A DNA stretch of 14,408 bases from Phoronis ovalis. Lineage: Eukaryota > Phoronida > Phoronidae. The translations under genes were made by a program, and so were the position numbers. Location of the stretch: NCBI GenBank assembly GCA_028565635.1, contig JAOXYB010032564.1:1-14408 (forward strand), given 5' to 3'. The notes beneath the pieces were generated by a model. The model worked only from the letters and a program-made list of their open reading frames with translations, ran no database searches and was not told the origin of the DNA. Shown piece by piece: positions 7,501-14,408 of this stretch (position 1 is its first letter; the number at the start of each line of letters is the position of its first letter).

Positions 7501-10500
7501 TGTTACTAGGCTTTGTTTCATGATATTTTCATACCAGACTTTCTTTTCATTTCCCAGTCATGCTGTCCTGTTTTCTTTATAGCATGCTTGTTTCTAATAT
7601 TAATTGGAAGAGGAAAATTACTGAATGTCTGCACTCATTTCAGCTGCAGACAACACATAATTGGCTGTATACAAGTGTTAACAGATCATTCCATAAATTC
7701 ACTTGCACGATTTTAGTCTTTTGCTGCATTTAACATGTTATTATTTTAGGTGTACCTTCAACAGCAGCTTGTTTTGTGGTTCCTATGGCAACCGGCATGA
7801 GTTTAGTGTTATGTCTATTAGCTTTGAGAGAATTTCGTCCTGGGGCTAAATATGTCTTGTGGCCAAGGATAGATCAGAAATCATGTTTCAAATGTATGAA
7901 AACAGCCGGTATGTATTTCAGATTACTCGAGATGAATAAATGAATTCTTCAAATTGGTAAAATCCATGCTATAATGATAACAGTAATGTAATTATTTTAT
8001 AACAAACTTGAGCACCTTGACCTCTTGTTTCCCATCAGAAAACTAGGTCAGTGTCTCCTGCAACCTCCATCTCTTACTGCCTCATCAACTGGTGGTCATA
8101 GAAGGTTCTAGTTTATTTTTCTAATGAAGTCTTCACACAAAATGTCAAGATGGTTTACTTCTAGTTTGACAGAATCCTATCATTACTGCATTTTATAAAT
8201 ACGTAAATACAACTTTTTTGTTGAAATAAATCGTTTTGAAGGTTGTATATATAATTCTCAATCAGGCTGGTAATCTCATACATTTTTCATTGTGTGCTTT
8301 GTCAGAAAGATACTAAATTAGATTTCTATTACCATTCATCTGAAACTCATGTCTACTAAATAAACTGATTTCCTTGACAGGACCTTTCTATGGTTTACAA
8401 CAACAAAGTTGGAAGACATTTTGTTCCGTTTGATAATTCAGAAAGTACTGGACCGATTTCAACATAACTTAGATCAAAATGTTTGCCCAGTTCAGGCGAT
8501 GAATACTTGTAGTCCAAAATTTGGCAGCCATCTTGAATTAAAAATAGGTACCATGCTCATAAGCTTTGCCTTGGAAGCAATATACTAGGTGTCGCCGTGC
8601 AACATTACTCAGTCTAGTTTGATCCTGGAAAATTTTATGTATAGTTCTTATAATATTTTTGTAGTACATTGTTAGTTCTCTGATATATTACAGGATTTGA
8701 AGCTGTAGTAATTGAAAACACATTAGAAGGAGATGAACTGAGAACTGATTTGTCAGCAATACAACAAAAAATAGAAGAATTAGGTGCAGATAATATTGCT
8801 TGTATTTTAACAACGACTAGTTGCTTTGCTCCCAGAGTTCCTGACAGGTATGTTTACACTACATGTGCCTTTTTTGAAAAATTCCTTTGTTTGTAAAGTT
8901 TCCTGGCATGCAGCTAAAGATAATGGAATTCCTTTTTTAATAATTTTTACATTAAGAAAAAGACAATGGTTTTATGAACTTTTACAATATTGTATTAATA
9001 CTCGAGTCATTGAATCTATGAAAAGTTCACTGGTATGATCACAGAAATCTGCTGTCACCTGTGTGTGTAGTCCATGGGCTTATTGAGTTATAGTTCATTG
9101 TCTTTAAGAAGCCCATCACCGGTGGATTACTTGAGTCAACCTCTAAAGCTATGCGAAGTGGACATACAAATTCAATTGAACAGGACTGTTCAGCTTTCTA
9201 TATTGGCAGGGGAAGGCTTGTCTTGCTTACAGCTATATGTAATAAAATAATAAATATATTGCGGGTGATTGGGTCTTCTAAACGTTCCCCCTTGTCCCAT
9301 ACAACAAAAAGTAAGCAGCCATTAATTATTATAACTTTTCTGTAGTTTTTCAACGTATTAATGTTTTCTGTGCTTCTAGATTAGAGGAAATCGCAATAAT
9401 TTGTAAAGAACAGAATATTCCACATGTTGTAAATAATGCATACGGTGTACAGAGCTCAAAATGTATGCATCTTATACAGCAGGTATTGCTTAATTTTACT
9501 AGGATATCTGTAAGCACTTTGATGATTGTATTCAAAAAATGTCGATATATGCCTAGTAAACAACTGTGATATTTCAGGAGGCATTAGTACTCAAGCAGAC
9601 ATTTTGCTTTGAACTGGCAGTTACCATAGTAGAGAAGTAAAAACCTTATTCTCAAAGTGATTTTTATATACAAAATGCAATTTAATTTGTAGCATAACTT
9701 GCTTTTAGGGCATGTGAAGGATGCAGAGAACTTTAGAAATTTGATTCTGTACTTGTAATTTAGTAACACATTCTATGAATTTATCAAATTGTTCTCAAGC
9801 TGCGTAGACATTTTAAATTGTGCATGGTAATCATTTTCGATTTCAGGCATCACGTGTGGGTCGAGTGGATGCATACGTTCAGAGTGCAGATAAGAACTTC
9901 ATGGTTCCAGTAGGCGGCGCTATTATAGCAGGATTTGACAAAACCTTTATTGAACACGTTGGGAAGACATATCCAGGTAATGTTACTAGTGAATGTAATT
10001 TCAAAATTTTATTGTATTTCCTGGCCATTCTGTATATCTGAAGTGCTCTTGTTATTTTTTAAAATAACTTTATAACTTTTCGTATGTCGAAAAACGGGTT
10101 CCATACTCTTGCATATAATTTGCACTTTTCGCCAAAACCAAACTGTGCTTTTAATTTTCATTGTCACATAATGCCACAAGTTGAATGTAGAAGATGGTAT
10201 GTTTTTGTGTTCACATTATAAATGTCATTTGTATGCACACTGAAACATGAGGTTTTGGGCATAGTTTGTGTTTACGAGTTTCTAGAACAGTATTTCAGCA
10301 ATGTTATAGGTAGGTTGATGTACAGTGCCACTGCCGAAAACATTGTATTGGATTAACCAGCATGCATCATATATTTATTAGGCAGAGCATCAGCGACACC
10401 TTCTATAGATATGTTTATAACATTACTGGAACTTGGCGGTAATGGATATAAACGATTGTTGAAGGAAAGAAAGGATATGTATACCTACTTAGCAGAAGAG

Positions 10501-11755
10501 TTGAAGAAATGTGCTGAGAAATATGGAGAAAGGCTTTTGAAAACTTCGCATAATCCTATATCTTTGGGTGAGTTTGGTTTTGAAGTATTGAGAATTCAAA
10601 ATCTGTACTAAGTATTACAATTTGCATTATGATGGTGTCTCACCAGATATATAACGATGACACGTTTCCTTTAGTTGTACATTGTTTTGTCAAATTTGTT
10701 GTGTAACACGTCACTCCTTACAAATTAAAGCAGACCCCTTGTCATCTTAGTATTATAGACACCTAGCCTATTCTTGTGAAGGTTAGGACCAGACACAGAA
10801 CCATATTTAAATTAGTAAAAGAGAAATGTATTTTACTAGAGTTTTCTTACTTATAGCTACGAGTCTCATGCTACCGAAAGGCAATGATGAAAAATATTTA
10901 ACAGAACCAGATATAGAACCATATTTAAATTAGGAAAAGAGAAATGTATTTTACTAGAGTTTTCTTACTTTTAGCTATGAGTCTCACACCACCAAAAGGC
11001 ACTGATGAAAAATATTTAACAGAACTTGGCTCAATGTTGTTCACAAGGAATATCTCAGGAACAAGGTATACATAGTTGAAGTTATTGACTATGTACCAGC
11101 GTAACCATTCTATAGATGTGACACTGAAAGTTGTGAAAATGTTAGAGAATGATTTTCAATATTATATCTCTTTGCTGCCAATGTAATGTACTTTGGCCTG
11201 CACTGGTGACCATAACAATTATCAACAAACGTGTACGCAACAGTTATCATCGAGCCTCCTCCATCTTGCAAAATGTATGTGATCATAGATGTGGCTCAAA
11301 AGAAGGATTGCCATGTTATAGCAATGGCCTTAGCAACAGTTCGCAGTTTTTTATGCTGAACACCCATAAGCCCTGATTACTAGTGACACCTAGTGGTCAT
11401 TGAAACGACTACTACCAGAACTGAGTACTGTAGTGTAACTTTTAATTGTGAAAAAATGTGCGCAATGTGCAACTATGCTTTGCTTAACAATGTTTTTGTT
11501 GCATATTCTTATATTTCCAGGGTTGTCACTGGAAAAGATCGGAAAGAAATCAATGGTCATACATTTGTAGGATTTGGTGCTCATGTTAATAATTATCCTT
11601 GTGCGTATTTAACTGCAGCCGCAGCTGTAGGAATGACAAAAACTGATGTAGATAGTTTTATTAAAAAATTAGACAAGGTTCTAGCGAAGTTTAAAAGTAC
11701 TCAAGACACAGTTAAACTAGTTGATGGGGAAAAATGTGGAGATGGCGAGAATTGA
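4435..11755 (+). CDS. SEPSECS: SEPSECS, O-phosphoseryl-tRNA(Sec) selenium transferase, complete, ten coding exons
   Basis: Joined exons: 4435-4548, 6323-6477, 6978-7096, 7750-7908, 8694-8847, 9380-9482, 9847-9976, 10382-10567, 10975-11065 and 11521-11755. They give 481 residues plus a TGA stop. SEPSECS is a PLP enzyme that converts O-phosphoseryl-tRNA(Sec) to selenocysteinyl-tRNA(Sec) using selenophosphate, acting as a tetramer in the cytosol. Residue numbering matches the human enzyme: R97, S98 and Q105 in [21 protein letters not shown]252 in [12 protein letters not shown], the PLP lysine K284 in [12 protein letters not shown], and R313 in GRASATPS. The enzyme should therefore be active. The ATG at 4435 ([15 protein letters not shown]) aligns with the human start. 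Human SEPSECS has 501 residues; this one is about 20 shorter, all at the variable C-terminal tail. Its presence implies a selenoprotein-making animal. I am very sure of this call. Confidence 0.97.
4745..5165 (+). repeat. Dispersed repeat with GC-rich end and GGATTGCTACC-type core
   Basis: The end motif at 4761-4808 (ccccgggtgggta ... gggggtgtgcagccc) is followed by irregular repeats of an AT-rich unit with core TTTGGATTGCTACC. Bases 4809-4937 match 14264-14393 in direct orientation with scattered differences, so both are copies of one family. Just before it, CCCGGGG and CCCCGGG (about 4749-4767) are complementary arms around a short loop. The right boundary is approximate. Confidence 0.7.
5166..5554 (+). 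repeat. Repeat element with related GC-rich inverted ends and a 32-bp tandem core
   Basis: The left end (5166-5211, ccccgggagtact ... tgtgccgccc) resembles the reverse complement of the right end (5511-5554). Both read CCGGGGGGTACT, a spacer of about 20 bases, then GTGTGCNGCCC. Between them, TTTACCACAGGGTATATTT-like units start near 5240, 5277, 5309, 5340, 5372, 5420, 5453 and 5482, a mostly 29-37 bp spacing. There is no transposase reading frame, so it would be a non-autonomous element. The class is unknown, and I see no clear target-site duplication. Confidence 0.65.
6323..6477 (+). CDS. SEPSECS: SEPSECS exon 2
   Basis: Residues 39-89 plus two bases. It contains [27 protein letters not shown] and SSLVARRHF, all strongly conserved in the family. 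Splice sites are tttttttcag|AGA and TTTGG|gtagc. Confidence 0.96.
6478..6977 (+). other. SEPSECS intron 2
   Basis: This is a 500-bp intron. Nothing recognisable lies inside it apart from its own weak 3' splice site, with a second AG five bases downstream. Confidence 0.85.
6978..7096 (+). CDS. SEPSECS: SEPSECS exon 3 (phosphate-binding loop)
   Basis: It encodes [20 protein letters not shown] and onward to VLKLS, with R97, S98 and Q105 of the substrate phosphate loop. The 3' splice site aaactaag|TTTAGG is poor in pyrimidines, but it is the only one that keeps both the frame and the family spacing between ARRHF and HGIGRSGD. Confidence 0.9.
7097..7749 (+). other. SEPSECS intron 3
   Basis: This is a 653-bp GT-AG intron, very AT-rich between 7250 and 7450. 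I see no feature inside it. Confidence 0.85.
7750..7908 (+). CDS. SEPSECS: SEPSECS exon 4
   Basis: Residues 130-182 with split Gly codons at both ends. It contains [12 protein letters not shown] and the conserved [13 protein letters not shown]. Splice sites are ttattttag|GT and GCCG|gtatgt. Confidence 0.96.
7909..8693 (+). other. SEPSECS intron 4
   Basis: This is a 785-bp GT-AG intron. The stretch 8380-8590 is less AT-rich than the rest and has the look of an old dispersed repeat (for example actggaccgatttcaacata), but no boundaries or second copy are visible here. Confidence 0.75.
8694..8847 (+). CDS. SEPSECS: SEPSECS exon 5
   Basis: Residues 183-233 plus two bases. It contains [16 protein letters not shown] and [12 protein letters not shown]. 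Splice sites are atattacag|GA and GACAG|gtatgt. Confidence 0.96.
8848..9379 (+). other. SEPSECS intron 5
   Basis: This is a 532-bp GT-AG intron. Short open frames exist at 8826-9038 and 9151-9345, but they have no recognisable protein motif and I treat them as chance. Confidence 0.8.
9380..9482 (+). CDS. SEPSECS: SEPSECS exon 6
   Basis: Residues 234-268. It contains [20 protein letters not shown], including active-site N252. Splice sites are tgcttctag|A and CAGCAG|gtattg. Confidence 0.96.
9483..9846 (+). other. SEPSECS intron 6
   Basis: This is a 364-bp GT-AG intron with no recognisable content. Confidence 0.85.
9847..9976 (+). CDS. SEPSECS: SEPSECS exon 7 (PLP lysine)
   Basis: Residues 269-311 plus one base. 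It carries [16 protein letters not shown], whose K284 forms the Schiff base with PLP. Splice sites are gatttcag|GCA and CCAG|gtaatg. Confidence 0.97.
9977..10381 (+). other. SEPSECS intron 7
   Basis: This is a 405-bp GT-AG intron with no recognisable content. Confidence 0.85.
10382..10567 (+). CDS. SEPSECS: SEPSECS exon 8
   Basis: Residues 312-373 plus one base. It starts [10 protein letters not shown] (with R313) and contains [15 protein letters not shown] and [11 protein letters not shown]. Splice sites are tttattag|GC and TTGG|gtgagt. Confidence 0.96.
10568..10974 (+). other. SEPSECS intron 8, containing a duplicated 3' splice site
   Basis: This is a 407-bp intron. Its 3' third is the first copy of the 118-bp tandem duplication, including a well-formed but presumably unused 3' splice site at 10855-10856. 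Confidence 0.85.
10788..11023 (+). repeat. 118-bp tandem duplication spanning intron 8 and exon 9
   Basis: Unit 1 (10788-10905) and unit 2 (10906-11023) align without gaps and differ at ten positions by my count. Each unit holds about 69 bp of intron end (pyrimidine tract and AG) followed by 49 bp of exon 9. Unit 2 continues into the functional exon (GAACTTGGCTCAATG), while unit 1 runs straight back into intron sequence. Confidence 0.93.
10857..10933 (+). pseudogene. Decoy (pseudo) copy of the start of SEPSECS exon 9
   Basis: After the AG at 10855-10856, the frame continuing from exon 8 reads [17 protein letters not shown], close to the true [17 protein letters not shown]. It then leaves homology as PDIEPYLN and meets TAG at 10931-10933. 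It lacks the LGSMLFTR half of the exon and any donor before the stop. If spliced in, it would truncate the enzyme at about residue 398, before the conserved C-terminal part. Confidence 0.85.
10975..11065 (+). CDS. SEPSECS: SEPSECS exon 9 (downstream copy of a duplicated segment)
   Basis: The exon continues from NPISL into [30 protein letters not shown] plus two bases (space added to break the run). The family-conserved LGSMLFTR shows this is the working copy. Its 3' splice site and first 49 bases lie inside a 118-bp tandem duplication. Splice sites are cttttag|CT and ACAAG|gtatac. Confidence 0.94.
11066..11520 (+). other. SEPSECS intron 9
   Basis: This is a 455-bp GT-AG intron. Positions 11380-11405 (tgacacctagtggtcattga) look like the end of a dispersed repeat, but no boundaries are seen. 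Confidence 0.75.
11521..11755 (+). CDS. SEPSECS: SEPSECS exon 10 (C-terminus and stop)
   Basis: It starts [19 protein letters not shown], continues through [20 protein letters not shown] and [13 protein letters not shown], and ends in a short hydrophilic tail before TGA at 11753-11755. The tail is shorter than the vertebrate one. The 3' splice site is tatttccag|G. Confidence 0.95.
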
Positions 11756-12305
11756 AAAAAGCTACATATGGTACGGCAGTCAACGATTGTTAGACCGTTT
11801 CTTGCCAAAAAAACAATAACAGTGTGTATCTCATGACTGCATACAAATGGTGCAAAAAGCTATATGCGTTGTATACAAGTTACACAATCGTCCCAACCAA
11901 TTATCTTCTCATGACTGATTTGTTTATGAAGTATAAAATGTGTTTTGATTGGTCTTACTCAAATATGAGGTACATTTACATGTACAAATTTGATAGCATG
12001 TATTTCTTAAAATATTTGTTATTTATATTTGTTTAAGGTAAGCTTCAAGCAAACTCAGCCAAAAAATGTGTTTTCAATAGTTACAAATCTCAAGAAAGTC
12101 GCAGTTCTTCATGAAGTCCAGGAAGGAACTTGCTTCAATTGCACACTGCAAAGTTTTTCAACCATTGTCTTACAGACCGATTTGAACAAATTATTAGTAA
12201 AATGCAAATCATGTTATTTATAATGTTGAATTTTGAATGTTTTCCAAAATGCATATTGCATTCTGGCAAGTTTTACAAGAAATAAAATGCACATATTTTG
12301 ACAAT
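11756..12305 (+). other. SEPSECS: SEPSECS 3' UTR
   Basis: AT-rich non-coding sequence runs from the TGA to just past the AATAAA at 12281. Open frames here (for example 11824-12036 and 12029-12223) show no homology that I recognise. The end is placed about 20 bases after the signal, by convention. Confidence 0.7.
12281..12286 (+). terminator. SEPSECS polyadenylation signal AATAAA
   Basis: A canonical AATAAA lies about 525 bases after the stop codon. A T/G-rich stretch follows at 12342-12360. Confidence 0.7.
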
Positions 12306-13920
12306 CCGTTTCACTACAGTCGCTTCATCAGCTCAAATAAGTCTGTTTTGACATGTTCGGAAGCAGTTTCTCAGCAAGGTCTCTGAGTAACCAGAACAGT
12401 ACAGTGAAATTTGATTTATCCAATAAGTTGCAATCTGTATACAAAAGAAATTCAAAGGTATAATAAATGGCAATGTGTCATGGCAAAAAATGTGTCCAAG
12501 AATGCATAACAGATGGCAGGAAATCACATAAAATATTCAAAAATTTACCAGGGGAGCATGCATTGCCCTCAGACCCCTCCAGTTGCGCTTCGCTAACTCA
12601 AATTTCTGGAAGACTGGTCATCGTTTTGTTCATTATCTAAGGGAGGTTGCAATTTTTTGTACAAGTCCTGGATCTGGAGGAGGTTGATTTTTTCTTGTGC
12701 ACCATGTTTTTGCAATGCACCAACCTATCTGTGGTACTTTCTGACCAATCCCTAACTAAAGATTTTTATAGTAGATACAGATTATCGGATTAATTTTGTG
12801 AATGAATTATCAATTCACGAAGTACAAAAATCTAGCAAGCTATTTATCTGCTCTATTACACCTTGATTAAAAGTAAGAAGTGACAAAAGTTACCTTAAAC
12901 CAGAAAACGCTAAAAGAAAATTCATATGAATTATATATATGCTGAGAAAATAAATATGTCAACATTTCTGCATGCATCTGTAGATTGACTGTTACATAAA
13001 TTTGGGAAAGTAGATTCCATAGGATAGAACCAGCAATGGACAATTCAAAGACCTGTCAACTTATACAAAATTAGTTCAGCGTATGTTTAGTGTAGCAGTT
13101 TCTGAATGAAGCTAACTTAGTTAATTTTTTATTAACAACCAAGTCATGACAATTAGATAGTCAGGACCAAGGCCATGTAACATTAAATTCACAGCAACTC
13201 TTTGATTCACCATTGACTCACAGTTAACATGTATGTACAATGACTGCAGTCACTGGCAACGTCTGTTCCACATAATTTCAGCCTGTAGATTTCTTTGTTA
13301 AGATTACTTTAACCTGCTATCAACATTCATTGAGCTGCTGAATGGCCTCTGAATATTGATAGCTCAATATAAGTGTCATTTCAAGCTTTTGGGGTATTGA
13401 TAAAGATTTGAAACAATCGATCCATCCCATCAAATGGAGGATGCTCTGTACACAACTCTCCGCCTTTCACAGGGCTACATAATGACCCCAGAATGAATTA
13501 CAGTAACAGCATGCTAGTAATAAACTACATGCAAAGTTTCCAATGCCTGTGTTAACCAAAACTAAACTTTTCACAACATATTACGATCATCAATACACTT
13601 CATTTTCGTTTTTGTCCACAATTATTTGAAATGTTGTTCAATGGAGGTACAGTTGTTTCTCTGATATCAAATCGAAAAATACTTCGGTCTGCTCTATAGC
13701 CTCCTAGTGAAGGTCCGGTTGTAATTTTCGAAATTTCCACCAGGAGGTCTCAAGGCAGTCTGCCAAACAAATCCAATGATTGGTCATGTCCCTTCACGAA
13801 AATAACACGTAAAAGTATTACTTTAGAGTAAACATTTTTCATACACCCGTCTGGCTAATTTTTACAAAACAATTTTAATATTTTTATTTTAATTTAGTCT
13901 CAGGTTCAGACAAATCGGTA
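12306..13920. other. Intergenic region with no supported gene
   Basis: I see no exon-like frame with family motifs on either strand. Small structures are a 12-bp palindrome TGACTGCAGTCA (13241-13252) and an imperfect stem CCTCCTAGTG (13700-13709)/CACCAGGAGG (13738-13747). A likely repeat fragment lies near 12540-12790. Confidence 0.6.
12541..12790. repeat. Possible dispersed-repeat fragment
   Basis: The block opens with accaggggagcatgcattgc followed by C-rich sequence and gcgcttcgct. Its base composition differs from the AT-rich surroundings. I associate such strings with transposon remnants in marine animal genomes, but no second copy, ends or coding frame is visible here. Confidence 0.35.
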
Positions 13921-14024
13921 AAAGCGGCGTGTACTTCCGGTTCAAAGTCTGCAAACTCCCCTTGGGCTTTGGCCTTGATTCCGCGCAAGACACGTAAAGA
14001 AAAACTGGCTGCTGATTGATTGCT
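13921..14024 (+). promoter_or_regulatory. Possible promoter with consensus ETS/GABP site
   Basis: ACTTCCGGTT at 13933-13942 is the reverse complement of AACCGGAAGT, an excellent ETS-family site. It sits in a locally CpG-richer stretch (aaagcggcgtg, ttccgcgcaag). A candidate exon end follows at 14051. Confidence 0.4.
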
Positions 14025-14051
14025 ATGTGCTGTTTAAAATGTAGTCTCCAG
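14025..14051 (+). CDS. Possible first coding exon of a third, unidentified gene
   Basis: An ATG at 14025 opens nine codons (MCCLKCSLQ) ending exactly at a strong 5' splice site, CTCCAG|gtacgta. An ETS-type promoter element lies about 90 bases upstream. I do not recognise the protein, and nine codons cannot be assigned. It could equally be a 5' UTR exon or chance. Confidence 0.25.
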
Positions 14052-14177
14052 GTACGTATAGATGCTTTGGTACTGAGGAAATTATTGTGTATACTTTATC
14101 ATAAACTGAACTAGAAAAACGTGAGATTGTGTGACAGTGACTACTAATTAAACTCCCTGTTGCATGTATAATCGTAG

Positions 14178-14408
14178 CCCGGGGGAGGTACTTGACAGAA
14201 AAGTTGGTAGGGGTGTGCGGCCCGGGGGGGTACTCAGGTTGTTTTGGTGGGGGTGTGCCGGCGAGTTGAACATTTTGGATTTGGATTGTATACTTTTCAC
14301 TGTATTTTTTTTTGGATTGCTACCATAACGATATATTCAAAAATTTGGATTGCTACCCACTGTTTACAGCAAATAATTTGGATTAATTTTAAAATTTTGG
14401 ATTACTAC
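14178..14408 (+). repeat. Dispersed repeat, second copy, cut by window end
   Basis: Two GC-rich end motifs stand head to tail: 14178-14223 (ends gtgtgcggccc) and 14221-14261 (ends gtgtgccggc). The first contains 37 bases identical to the reverse complement of 5511-5547. After the second, 14264-14393 follows 4809-4937 closely (agttgaa ... ttttggatt ... ggattgctacc ... cagcaaataat). The element continues past the window. Confidence 0.75.

Noticed and set aside
8826-9038. 70-residue plus-strand open frame running from exon 5 into the intron
   Set aside because: It starts in another frame than SEPSECS, has no recognisable motif and crosses a good splice donor. Treated as chance.
10857-10933. Upstream copy of exon 9 as a true mutually exclusive exon
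   Set aside because: It lacks the second half of the exon and any donor before its in-frame TAG, so it cannot replace the downstream exon.
11753-11755. SEPSECS stop TGA read as selenocysteine
   Set aside because: The frame beyond it closes within about a dozen codons, there is no family homology, and I saw no SECIS-like stem-loop in the 3' UTR.
13381-13497. Minus-strand open stretch reading ELCTEHPPFDGMDRLFQIF, faintly kinase-like
   Set aside because: It is about 33 codons bounded by stops, has no 3' splice site between the upstream stop and the frame, and matches no kinase motif convincingly. Treated as chance.
13936-13950. GGTTCAAAGTC as a tRNA B box
   Set aside because: No matching A box, cloverleaf or acceptor stem could be found around it; the bases are better explained by the ETS site.

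Overview
This is intron-bearing nuclear DNA from an animal. It is AT-rich, its exons are short and flanked by GT-AG (once GC-AG) splice sites, and its non-coding DNA carries many degenerate repeats. The proteins are clearly metazoan but diverged from vertebrate ones, and the repeats are of a kind I associate with marine invertebrates. I lean towards a hemichordate or a lophotrochozoan (mollusc, annelid or brachiopod), but the sequence alone does not settle this.

Layout. (1) Positions 1-4358, minus strand: the 5' part of TTC1, a tetratricopeptide-repeat co-chaperone adaptor. It has one non-coding first exon and four coding exons; the last exon(s) lie to the left of the window. (2) Positions 4359-4434: a compact head-to-head promoter with an ETS/GABP-type site, shared with the next gene. 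(3) Positions 4435-12305, plus strand: a complete SEPSECS gene, encoding O-phosphoseryl-tRNA(Sec) selenium transferase. Its ten coding exons join in frame to a 481-residue protein, followed by a 3' UTR with an AATAAA signal. (4) Positions 12306-13900: intergenic, with one repeat-like fragment and no convincing gene. (5) Positions 13921-14051: a second ETS-type site and a possible first exon of a third gene. (6) Positions 14178-14408: a repeat of the same family as one in SEPSECS intron 1, cut by the window end.

Function. SEPSECS makes selenocysteinyl-tRNA, so an intact copy implies that this animal makes selenoproteins. TTC1 is a chaperone-linked adaptor with no known part in that pathway. 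The two genes are adjacent and appear to share a promoter, but I see no sign of a joint function.

The most interesting observations are: a 118-bp tandem duplication that copied the 3' splice site and the first 49 bases of SEPSECS exon 9, creating a decoy exon that would end in a premature stop; a GC-AG intron in TTC1; two upstream ATGs just before the SEPSECS start, one of whose reading frames overlaps that start; a four-cysteine N-terminus on TTC1; and a family of repeats with GC-rich ends and tandem-repeat cores, whose ends share a perfect 37-bp inverted match over 8.6 kb. I did not find a new multi-gene system.
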